Below, piece by piece: positions 56,560 to 64,000 of a stretch of 64,000 nt of DNA. Where the stretch lies: the NCBI GenBank assembly GCA_963705155.1, contig CAVPJC010000006.1, positions 165,471 to 229,470 of the forward strand, in the 5' to 3' direction. A model generated the notes under the pieces. The model was not told where the DNA came from. It saw nothing but the letters and a program-made list of their open reading frames with translations, and searched no databases. The first letter of the stretch is position 1, and each line of letters begins with the position of its first letter. The translations under genes and the position numbers were made by a program. This DNA is from CAVPJC01 sp963705155. GTDB taxonomy: Bacteria; Chloroflexota; Anaerolineae; Anaerolineales; UBA4823.

Positions 56560-57384
56560 ATGCCTAACCAGATCTCACAAAGTAAAGACCTGCTGGATGT
56601 CCTGGTCCAGATGCTCATCATTGTAGTGCCAGTGGTGCTTTCCTGGTTCATCCGGACCTTTATTAAAAATTCGGCAACGGAAAGCCGGCTCGCCGCGGTG
56701 GTGCGCCTCTCCAATGCGGCTATCGATTATGTGGAGAACATGGATAAGCGCGGCGATCTGAAGCTGCCGCCAGACGTAAAAAAAGGCGGTTTAAGCTTCA
56801 AGCTGGCGGCTGAATGGCTTGAATCGGAGCTCAAACGCAACGACATCAAGATGGATACGCCCCAGGCCGAGAAATGGATCTCTGCTGAATTCCAAAAGCG
56901 GGTGGGCACCATCATCCCCAATTCATCCCTGGCAGAACTGGCCCGCCTGGCTGTAGACCTGCTGCAGAACCTGGAACGCAACAAGTTCAGCGAGCTGCCC
57001 GCTGATGCAGACCGCATGTCTTATCTGGCCGGGCTGGGCGCCGACTGGGTGATTGCCCAGCTGGCCCAAACGCGTGGCGCAATCCTCACCCATGCAGAAG
57101 CCCTGCCATGGGTGCGGGCCGAGATTTTGCAGCGCCTGCAGCTCAAACAACTGCCATCCGGCGATAAATTGATGGACCTGGCCCGCGATGCGGTCACCTT
57201 TGTGACCAGCCTGAAGGCCAGCGGTCAGCTCACCCTGCGCCCGGGCGCCTCCGGCGGAGATGTGGAACGGGATGTAGTCATCGCCTGGATGCTCACCGAA
57301 GCCGCCAAGCAGCGCATGAGCGTATCGCCGGATGAGATTGCCCAGGCTGTCGTCATAGCGCTGCGCCAGCGCGCCAACAAATGA
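56560..57384 (+). CDS. LL-H holin-like membrane protein with triplicated domain
   Basis: A 274-residue protein, last of the particle cluster. One transmembrane helix lies at residues about 12-33 (LLDVLVQMLIIVVPVVLSWF). Three related segments follow (about 43-115, 125-190, 203-272), each with a leading A-V-x-F/Y-V/L helix (NAAIDYVENMDKRG, LAVDLLQNLERNKF, DAVTFVTSLKASGQ), an A-x-W-L or W-V/M-L helix and a second W or V helix. The single LL-H holin unit has this layout. It could release the particle or anchor it to the membrane. The gene ends 1 base before the convergent next gene. Confidence 0.62.
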   Translation: MPNQISQSKDLLDVLVQMLIIVVPVVLSWFIRTFIKNSATESRLAAVVRLSNAAIDYVENMDKRGDLKLPPDVKKGGLSFKLAAEWLESELKRNDIKMDTPQAEKWISAEFQKRVGTIIPNSSLAELARLAVDLLQNLERNKFSELPADADRMSYLAGLGADWVIAQLAQTRGAILTHAEALPWVRAEILQRLQLKQLPSGDKLMDLARDAVTFVTSLKASGQLTLRPGASGGDVERDVVIAWMLTEAAKQRMSVSPDEIAQAVVIALRQRANK

Positions 57385-57385
57385 G

Positions 57386-57931
57386 TTACTTTTTTTCAGC
57401 CAGATAGGAAAAGAAACCCGCTTTGCGCAGGGCTTTGATGGTCAGACCGCCTAAAACGCCGCCCAGGGCGCCAAATACCAGATAACCTGCCAGGGACCAG
57501 ACCAGCCCCAGGGCAACAAAGCCCAGCGGGGCGCCGGTGAGGACACCCAACCCCCACTTGACCAAAAACTTGCAGATGTGTCCCAGCGCGCCCACCAGGC
57601 CTGCGGCCAGCAGATTTTCGGTCTGGGGCAAGAGCAGCATGGCAAGATCGGCGCCCACCCCCACCGCGGCGTAAGAAAATAGCGTGTTCAGCACACCAAA
57701 ATCACCCAAACCCAAAAAGCCAGCCAAAAGACCCGATGTCAGGCCTACCAGGCTGGCGGCTCCCGGACGTGGCACCACACGTGCCGCGACGATTATGATT
57801 GCCATCCAGTAAATCCCGGAATGTCCCGGCATCTGCAAGGGGGTTTTCAAGGCAATCTTGGCGACCACAATCAGCGCTGCGAACAGGGTCAACAGGATCA
57901 ACTGAAAGGTGGAAAAATAGTGCTGTTTCAC
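57386..57931 (-). CDS. ECF-transporter S-component-like membrane protein
   Basis: A 181-residue protein with five or six hydrophobic helices (LILLTLFAALIVVAKIALKT, LVGLTSGLLAGFLGLGDFGV, LGFVALGLVWSLAGYLVFGA), typical in size and layout for the substrate-binding S component of energy-coupling-factor transporters. No ATPase or T component is nearby, so a shared energising module elsewhere is expected. The start overlaps the end of the 168-residue gene (57928-57931). Confidence 0.72.
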   Translation of the reverse strand: MKQHYFSTFQLILLTLFAALIVVAKIALKTPLQMPGHSGIYWMAIIIVAARVVPRPGAASLVGLTSGLLAGFLGLGDFGVLNTLFSYAAVGVGADLAMLLLPQTENLLAAGLVGALGHICKFLVKWGLGVLTGAPLGFVALGLVWSLAGYLVFGALGGVLGGLTIKALRKAGFFSYLAEKK

Positions 57932-58434
57932 GGCCTGGTTACCTCAATTTTATCGACATCCTGCACCCATTCGTTGCGTGTGTCCAGCTTCTCCAGGAGC
58001 GATACCAGCTTCAAAGTGCCGCGATTCGAAAGATCAAACATGACCATGTTCTGGCGCTCCCTCACTTCGGCCCAGGTAAGCTGCACCGATTTATCCCGGC
58101 TGGTGCTGCTCACCGTTACCAGCATCTCAGGAGTGAGCTGCTCCCCGGGAAGATACAGCAAGAGCACATCCTGCAGCAGCCAGCCTTCCTCGGTCTTGCC
58201 CTCGGCGGGTTCAATGAAACTCACTTTTTCCAGGCGCTCCAGGTCTGTGGGGACAAACCCTGCCACGAGGCTGCCATCGACATAGACCGGCACACTCCCT
58301 GGCACCAGGGTAATATCAACTCCTCGAACAGATCGGGAGGCTGCCAGGCGCTGAAGCTGATCCAAACCCAGCACAACCCCAACGATGCCCACCAGGACGA
58401 TAATTCCTAGAACCAAACGAGTGCGTGATGCCAT
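57928..58434 (-). CDS. membrane-anchored small protein of unknown function
   Basis: A 168-residue protein. It starts with a hydrophobic helix (LVLGIIVLVGIVGVVLGLDQ) and then a soluble domain rich in charged residues (VPGSVPVYVDGSLVAGFVPT, SRDKSVQLTWAEVRERQN), probably outside the membrane. It shares a four-base overlap with the ECF-like gene, suggesting a shared role in uptake of one ligand. The family is not recognised. Confidence 0.68.
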   Translation of the reverse strand: MASRTRLVLGIIVLVGIVGVVLGLDQLQRLAASRSVRGVDITLVPGSVPVYVDGSLVAGFVPTDLERLEKVSFIEPAEGKTEEGWLLQDVLLLYLPGEQLTPEMLVTVSSTSRDKSVQLTWAEVRERQNMVMFDLSNRGTLKLVSLLEKLDTRNEWVQDVDKIEVTRP

Positions 58435-59212
58435 ACTACCTTATTGGCTTCCACTGCCTGCCAGGATGCAGCGGCGCACACCTCACCCGCATGTGCCACT
58501 ACCCACTGCAGGACATAGGCATTAAATAACATCCGAGAAACTGCACCCAGCAGCCCTGGTCGCAGATTGGTGAGGTGAAAGGGCAGGTGCCAACTGAATT
58601 CGGCAGGGTATGCGCGGTTGTACCAGCTTTTGAGGAGATCCCACTCACCCGGGTGGGTGAATGGAAGCGCAGCCCGGGCGGATCTTCTCCCGATTGAGGA
58701 GCAGGTTCTGCCACCCAGGTCGTACGGGCGGTCTTTTGAACGAAACCAAGCGATCGATAAAGCTCCACTGCCGCCTGATTTTCGATGCGCACATGCAGCC
58801 AAACAGACGGGAGGCCGCGATGGCGAACAAAATCTACCGCCGCTTCGGTCATCTGTCGTCCTATACCGCGCCGGCGCCAATCGGGGTGGACAGCCACATT
58901 AGCAATCAAGTAAGAGCGCCGAGATTTCATAATAAATGGTATCAGGCTGACATTGCCGATAATGCGGTTATTCTCTTCCCAGATAAATCCGGTCATGGTT
59001 GAACCGGGTAAGCTTCCCGTATTTGAAAAGAGCACACCTCTATTAGCCGAAGCCCGCAAGCGTGCCAGATAATCCCGTCCGCTGCGGTCCAGTGTGTCAG
59101 CAAAACAAAGCTCCACCAAATCAGCGACTTGACCCAGGTCTCTGCGGCTGTCAAAAGGCCGTAAGCCAGCCTTTTTTGAGGTTTGCTCGAGAGAGTTTGT
59201 TAGAGTTGCCAT
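58407..59212 (-). CDS. GNAT-family acetyltransferase, frameshifted, with C-terminal extension
   Basis: The first frame from ATG 59212 holds a GNAT domain: VAVHPDWRRRGIGRQMTEAA has the acetyl-CoA loop RRRGIG and LYRSLGFVQKTARTTW ends the domain. After about base 58640 another frame gives THPGEWDLLKSWYNRAYPAE and NLRPGLLGAVSRMLFNAYVL, the start of a second, GNAT-like domain, which then stops at WQAVEANKV. It therefore looks like a two-domain GNAT that is truncated or hit by more indels. Its end overlaps the next gene by 28 bases. The substrate is unknown. Confidence 0.7.
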
Positions 59213-59302
59213 GTTCTATGAATTTTACCGCATGTCCCTTGCGCAGCACATACTCAAGCTGTACAATATAAAAACACCTGTTCTGAGAATTCAGGAGGCC
59301 GA

Positions 59303-60515
59303 ATGACCATCGATTTCCAGCAGGTCCGCGAGCAGGTCAAGCAGCTGGGGAAAATCGCAAAAGTGCGGGCCGAGCAGCTTCAAAACCTGCAAAATCTGGC
59401 TGGGGAACTGCTCGCAAATATTCAGGAGACAGCTTAAGGCTGCAGGAGCGCATCGAGCGGATCAGCCGAACTTTCGATGTTAACCTGCGCTGCGCGGCAC
59501 CAGCGACAGCACTTAGCAGGCCGGTGAGGCGCTGAATTTTCGGAGTATTTTGCCTGATCTCAAGATCCAAGCCACACTGCTGGCTGCAGACGGCTCGCAG
59601 ATCAATCCCGACCGCCAGGCCGCCGTAAACTTCTCATTGATCAACGTTGGCGCAATCCAGCTTCGGTCTGACCTGCCAGCCGCCCCACAGGTAACTATTG
59701 TCAGCAAGCTGCTGTATGACGAGGACCTCTATACGCCGGAAGGTGTGCTGAGCGAGGCTCAGGTGGCGCTGATGCGTGATCTATACGAGCGAAAGCGGCT
59801 CGCCGAGCTGGCAAAGATGGCCGAACCACCCGTGATCACCTTCACAGATGGGCCGATGGAGCTTTGGGGCGCCAAAGACGGCGGAGGCTCGGCTGCTTTC
59901 GAGCACAACCTGGACAGCTACAAGAAAGCCCTGAGTGAGCTGCATGCTCTCGGCACTATCACCGCCGGGTATGTGGATAAACCAGCGGCTAACCTCGTGG
60001 TCCGCCTGCTGGAAATTGGGATGCTGGAAGAAGGGGAACTGGCAGAGGTCAAAGACTGGCGTCCGCTCGGCAGAGTGAGTGATCGGTCTCTCTTCCAACG
60101 CCTGCTGCAGCCAGGTGAAAGGTCGGCGGTCTTCGCAATCCAATCCCGCTCCGCACAGCAGTACCAGGCAGAGCTTGCGCTCCATTTCTTCTATTTGAAC
60201 GTCGGAAGAAGCGGAAAGCCCTGGTTGGCACACGTAGAAATTCCAGCCTGGGTCGCAGAAGATCTTTTCATGCTTGACAGCCTGCACAGCGTGCTCTATC
60301 AACAGTGCCAGATTATGGGCAGCCGGCCTTATCCATACTTGATCCACAGAGCGCACGAAGTAGCATTGGTCTCCATGCAGGAAAAAGACCAGGTCACGCA
60401 GATGATCATCAACGAGCTTACAACCCTGGGGATGGCAGCGGATGACATTTCCGCCAAGCAATTTGCCAAGGATTTAGCCCCGCGCACTCGTCTAGGGAAA
60501 GGAAGAAGCAGATGA
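59303..60515 (+). CDS. nurA: NurA-family nuclease, frameshifted near its N-terminus
   Basis: Three frame pieces fit one NurA of about 403 residues. A short frame from ATG 59303 (MTIDFQQVREQVKQLGKIAK) stops at 59437; a second frame gives RLQERIERISRTFDVNLRCA; the main frame starts near 59550 and runs to 60515. The nuclease motifs are ATLLAADGSQINPDR with the metal-binding Asp and later ITFTDGPMELW. NurA is a 5'-3' nuclease working with HerA in DNA end resection. The stop overlaps the next start (ATGA, 60512-60515). Confidence 0.85.
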
Positions 60516-61108
60516 ACCCAGAGATAGAGATCGGCCGGCTGCTACGCGCCAGCACAACCGGTTTCGTAATCGGCTGCCGGGTGAGCCAGAACGACAGCCC
60601 GGCTTTCGGCAGCCTGGTGAAAGCGCCGCTTGAAACAAACCTGAAGATTTACGGCTTGATCTACGATATGCATATCGATGACGACGGACTTGTGCGCCAA
60701 TTGGTCACCGCAGGGACCACTGATGAGAGCATCATCGCAGACAACCGCCTAAACCGCAACGTCCCGCTGGAGATGAGCGTGATAACGGTCGGCTACCGCC
60801 AAGGAAACAGGATCTCCCACATGCTGCCGCCGCGCCCTCCGCTCAGCCTGGACGTGATCCACCTTTGCAGCCCAGCTGAGCTGTGCGAATTCTCATCAGT
60901 TGGGCGGTTCGGATATTTCAGGCATGTGCTGCGAGCAGCCGATTTGCCGGCAGGCGAGCTTTTGGCGGCTCACTTGCAGCAAACCCAGGCTGCCCATGGG
61001 GATAATGAATGGCTGGGAGCAGCGACACACGAATTGATCACCTTGCTGAGGGATGACTATGCAGCCCTAGGCAGCGTGCTGGGCGCACTGAGCGAACTTT
61101 ACCGGTGA
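60512..61108 (+). CDS. HAS-barrel-like HerA/NurA-associated protein
   Basis: A 198-residue intact protein. Its first part (EIGRLLRASTTGFVIGCRVS, APLETNLKIYGLIYDMHIDD) has the strand pattern of HAS-barrel domains found at HerA N-termini, and it lies between nurA and herA with four-base coupling to nurA. It probably binds the HerA-NurA complex; no catalytic motif is seen. The name is inferred from context and strand pattern. Confidence 0.62.
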   Translation: MNPEIEIGRLLRASTTGFVIGCRVSQNDSPAFGSLVKAPLETNLKIYGLIYDMHIDDDGLVRQLVTAGTTDESIIADNRLNRNVPLEMSVITVGYRQGNRISHMLPPRPPLSLDVIHLCSPAELCEFSSVGRFGYFRHVLRAADLPAGELLAAHLQQTQAAHGDNEWLGAATHELITLLRDDYAALGSVLGALSELYR

Positions 61109-61119
61109 GGCAAAAGACT

Positions 61120-62824
61120 ATGACAGAGAATCAGCTGGTTATCGGATATCTGGTTGGCGGCGGACTTAAAGAAAGCCTGAAGGTACGATTGAGCGTCCCG
61201 GCTCAGCAGGTGCAAGAAGGCGGTTTTGTCGTGATCGAGAGCGGCGATTGGGTGTTCTACGGCCTGGTGACCGATCTGCAGCTTGGCGCAACTGACCCGC
61301 GCTTTGCCGACGAACAGAGCGAGCAGCGCCTGCCCGCCGAGCTGGCGCGCCTGCTGCACGGGCAGACCCTTTTCACCAACCTGGAAGTGCTGCCAGCTTG
61401 ATGCTGGAGGCGGCCCGGATCTGGATTCGCCGGACTATCCACGGTGGCGAGAATTTCGATCTGGGCTTGAACCAGATCCGCCCCCGTCCCGATCAAGACC
61501 ATCCCCCCCCACCATGCACCCGTCCGACTGGCAAGCCCGGGGGATATCGCACAGATTTTTGGCGCAACCGGGGGATAAAGGCAATTTCGTGATCGGGCTA
61601 CACCCGTGAACAGGGCCACCCGGTATGCCTTAACCTGGAGAAATTCGTGCAGCGCTCATCGGGCGTCTTCGGAGCCACAGGCACCGGAAAATCATTCCTG
61701 ACACGCATCATCCTGGCTGGCTTGATCCATGCCAACAAGACCTCGCTTCTCGTTTTCGACATGCACAACGAGTACGGCTACGACGATGTCGCCTCCGATA
61801 CCGCATCTCAGTCGTTGGCCTGCACACCAAGTTCGGCCGAAGGTGCGTGTGGTCGGGCTGGGGCAGGGGGCATGTCCGCGGCAACCGCCCGATTTCGACC
61901 TGGAGATTGCGATGAGCGACATCCAACCGGTGGATATCGAGATGCTGACACGTGAGCTCAACCTGAAAGAGACCACACCAACCACACTGGATGCGCTGGT
62001 AAGGACTTTCGGTCAGGGAGCTGGTTCTCATGAGTTCAAAGCCATGAGAAACGGGCATGATGAAAACGAAAATGGAAAAAAAGTACCTGCCCCTGACAGC
62101 GTTGCATACTGGGCAATCACGCAGGCGTAAATGTGATGGCCGCCGAAGGCTTGCACAGCAAGCTGGGCCGCCTGTTTAACCGAATTATATCGTCGAAAAG
62201 CCGGCGGCTGACACGGTCAGTCAAATCATCCAATCCCTTGAAGCAGGGCAGCATGTCGTACTGTCGTTTGGCGACCACGAGAGCGACCTGGATTATCTGC
62301 TGGTCTGCAACTTGCTGACCAGGCGCATCCGCCAGGCATGGGAAGAGCGCACCAACCAATTCCGCTCAAGAAGGGACAGGAGCAGGAGCCGCGCCCGCTG
62401 GTGATCGTCCTGGAAGAAGCCCACAAGCTGCTCAACCGGGAAATGGCATCCCAGACGACCTTCAGCATGATCGCCCGCGAGATGCGGAAATATTATGTCA
62501 CCCTGCTGGTGATCGACCAGCGGCCTTCCCAAATCTATGATGAGGTGATGTCCCAGCTTGGGACGCGCATCTCAGGATGGCTGGGGGACGAGGACGATAT
62601 CCATGCGGTGCTCTCGGGTCTGGCGGGCCGGGATGCGCTGCGCGGATGCTGGCCCGCTTGCAGCCAAAGGAGGAAGTGCTGCTGCTCGGTTGGGGGTGCC
62701 CATGCCGATGCCGGTGCGCTCGCGCCGCTACGATGACAAGTTCTGGGAGGAGCTGTTAGGGGTGAAAGCAGGGTCTGAAATGAAACGAAGTCCAGACGAG
62801 ATCCTCCGCGAGCTTGGATTTTGA
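61120..62824 (+). CDS. herA: HerA-family hexameric DNA-translocating ATPase, multiply frameshifted
   Basis: At least seven frame changes break the gene, yet the pieces fit one HerA of about 567 residues: start MTENQLVIGYLVGGGLKESL, Walker A FGATGTGKSFLTRIILAG, SLLVFDMHNEYGYDDVASDT, MLTRELNLKETTPTTLDALV, EGLHSKLGRLFNR, Walker B RPLVIVLEEAHKLLNREMAS, then LVIDQRPSQIYDEVMSQLGT and PVRSRRYDDKFWEELLG. HerA pumps DNA through NurA at double-strand breaks. The many breaks in so conserved a gene argue for sequence errors here. It ends the nurA-HAS-herA operon. Confidence 0.88.
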
Positions 62825-62902
62825 TAAAAGGTTAACAAACCACTGGTAAAATATCCAATAGGTTTGGGAATTTATTATATACGTATAGACGGAGGATAAA
62901 AC

Positions 62903-63397
62903 ATGATAAGTGAAACGATGGTAAAGGCAATCAATCAGCAGATCAGGGACGAACTGTATTCTGCCTATCTCTATTTGGCAATGTCGGCTCAATTTGAGGC
63001 TGCCAGTCTGGTCGGCATGGCTCGTTGGACACGCATACAGGCTGGTGAAGAGAGCGAGCATGCTCTCAAGCTGTATGATTATATTTAATGAGCGCAACGG
63101 GCGAGTTGAACTGCTGGCGATTGATAAACCACCCAAGGAATTTGGAACCCCTCTTCAGACCTTCAGAGAGGTCCTGGCACATGAGAAAAAAGTCACTGCC
63201 TTGATCAACAATCTATATGAAATTGCGTTGAAAGAGAACGATTATGCCACCCAGGTGATGCTGCAGTGGTTCATCAACGAGCAAGTTGAAGAAGAAAACA
63301 ACGCAAGCCTGATAGTCGACAAGCTGGAAATGGCAGGCAAATCGAAGGGTTCACTTTTGAACCTCGACCATCATATTGGTAAACGCGAGCGGAATAA
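62903..63397 (+). CDS. ferritin, two compensating indels
   Basis: About 165 residues. It begins at ATG 62903 after GGAGG. The first frame has the ferroxidase glutamate in DELYSAYLYLAMSAQFEAAS and the Glu-x-x-His in EESEHALKLYDY. A run of T at 63084-63086 (ATTTAATG for an expected ATTAATG) shifts the frame; the next piece has NERNGRVELLAIDKPP and QWFINEQVEEENNASLIVDK. A second shift near 63385 returns to the first frame, where TAA 63395-63397 ends the gene at the usual ferritin length. It stores iron and oxidises Fe(II). Confidence 0.9.
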
Positions 63398-63430
63398 AAC
63401 ACCCTGTCGGTGTTGTTCTGAATATGGGGT

Positions 63431-63455
63431 GGCGGGTTACTGCCCGCCATCTTTT
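63431..63455 (+). terminator. intrinsic terminator after ferritin
   Basis: A 6-bp GGCGGG / CCCGCC stem with TTACTG loop followed by ATCTTTTG. A smaller AACACC/GGTGTT hairpin sits just upstream. The 200 bases from here to the methyltransferase gene show no further gene. Confidence 0.6.
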
Positions 63456-63663
63456 GTTTATAACTTCTTTGATAAAATTGAGCGAATGACCTTTTATCTG
63501 ATAGATAGTCTCGCTTGGGCTGGCCAAAATCGCTGCATCGAAACAGCCCCCGAGTGCCTGACTAAGAACCACTCGAAAGAGCACGCAAACGGGTCTGGGC
63601 TATCCCAAGATGACAAACAACCCGTCATTTTTCAAAAAACCTGGATAATAAGAGGAGTCACCA

Positions 63664-64000
63664 ATGAGGTTTAGTTTCCTGGATCTTTTTGACATTTCCG
63701 AAGTTGAAATTGAGTTGATCAATCCAACCAGCCCGGAAAAACTTATCGAGATCGGGCGGATCGGCGGGATGACATCCGGCAAAACTGTGATCGATTTCGG
63801 CTGCGGCTATGCAGAACCGCTGGTCTTATGGGCAGAGGCTTTGGCATCTCGGGTGTCGGGATTGAGCTGCGTTCAAAGGTGGTCAGCCGCGCCCGTGAGA
63901 AGATCGCCCGGAGTGGGCTTCAGATCGACTGCAAATCATTGAAGGACCGGGAGCCGACTATGGCGTTAAGCCAGATACATATGATTTTGCCACCTGCATT
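63664..64000 (+). CDS. class I SAM-dependent methyltransferase, 3' truncated and frameshifted
   Basis: The gene starts at ATG 63664 after AGAGGAG and runs off the window. The glycine-rich SAM-binding loop is VIDFGCGYAEPLVLWAEA. After about base 63840 a second frame supplies the continuation GVGIELRSKVVSRAREKIAR, with the acidic residue expected at the end of the second strand, so one base is likely missing in a run of T. The substrate is unknown. Confidence 0.8.

Noticed and set aside
31004..57384. A prophage
   Set aside because: No integrase, capsid, portal, terminase, replication or repressor gene, and no direct repeats or att-like sites at the edges; only tail-type genes are present.
61120..62824. 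Programmed frameshifting in herA
   Set aside because: At least seven changes in several directions without common slippery motif plus stem-loop cannot be programmed; sequence errors or decay explain them better.

Overview
The window reads as one piece of chromosome from a moderately GC-rich bacterium. It is most likely a member of the Chloroflexota, class Anaerolineae. This is inferred from the overall resemblance of the HerA/NurA locus, the BTAD-type regulator, the FabL-type reductase and many 'conserved hypothetical' proteins; there is no rRNA here to confirm it. Coding is dense, with many ATGA-type stop/start overlaps and many TTG or GTG starts.

Region 1 (1-31 kb) is housekeeping. It holds the end of an AMP-forming acyl-CoA synthetase, an M29 aminopeptidase, a Nudix hydrolase, a thioesterase and an acyl-CoA dehydrogenase. 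On the minus strand follow signal peptidase I and a stress-type operon (Hsp20, Lon, a stand-alone receiver domain, a PHP/AlbA_2 protein, a GNAT acetyltransferase, MoaB). Next come a thiol peroxidase, tRNA-Arg(TCT), a LysM/M23 peptidase, a second receiver protein, EF-P, a HAD-DinB fusion, fatty-acid synthesis enzymes (FabF, FabH, FabL), FtsH and a YgfZ-like protein.

Region 2 (27.9-57.4 kb, all plus strand) is the striking part. A large BTAD/NTPase/TPR regulator is followed by about 26 kb encoding a phage-tail-like contractile particle: sheath, tube, tail-chaperone-like protein, two gpU/DNA-circularisation-like proteins, gpD-like hub, gpV-like spike, PAAR-like tip, gp25-like wedge, baseplate J and gpI-like wedge. 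No capsid, portal, terminase or integrase is present, so this is best read as an extracellular contractile injection system (eCIS) or tailocin rather than a prophage. Unusual parts are a 1331-residue baseplate-OmpA-peptidoglycan-binding protein ending in an HExxH zincin-like domain, a ~1606-residue wedge protein carrying eight ~110-residue modules, a 1398-residue propeller protein ending in a cysteine cluster and helix-hairpin-helix motifs, and a terminal LL-H-holin-like membrane protein with the soluble domain in triplicate. I recognise no AAA+ ATPase and no long tape measure in the cluster.

Region 3 (57.4-64 kb) returns to cellular genes: an ECF-type membrane protein, an anchored small protein, a GNAT acetyltransferase, a NurA / HAS-barrel-like / HerA end-resection operon, ferritin and the start of a methyltransferase.

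Many genes, including core ones (FabH, HerA, NurA, ferritin, acyl-CoA dehydrogenase, tail sheath), are broken by frame changes whose pieces together still form a normal full-length protein. Some sit at homopolymers. I read most as assembly or sequencing indels rather than real pseudogenes and annotate each gene as one span.
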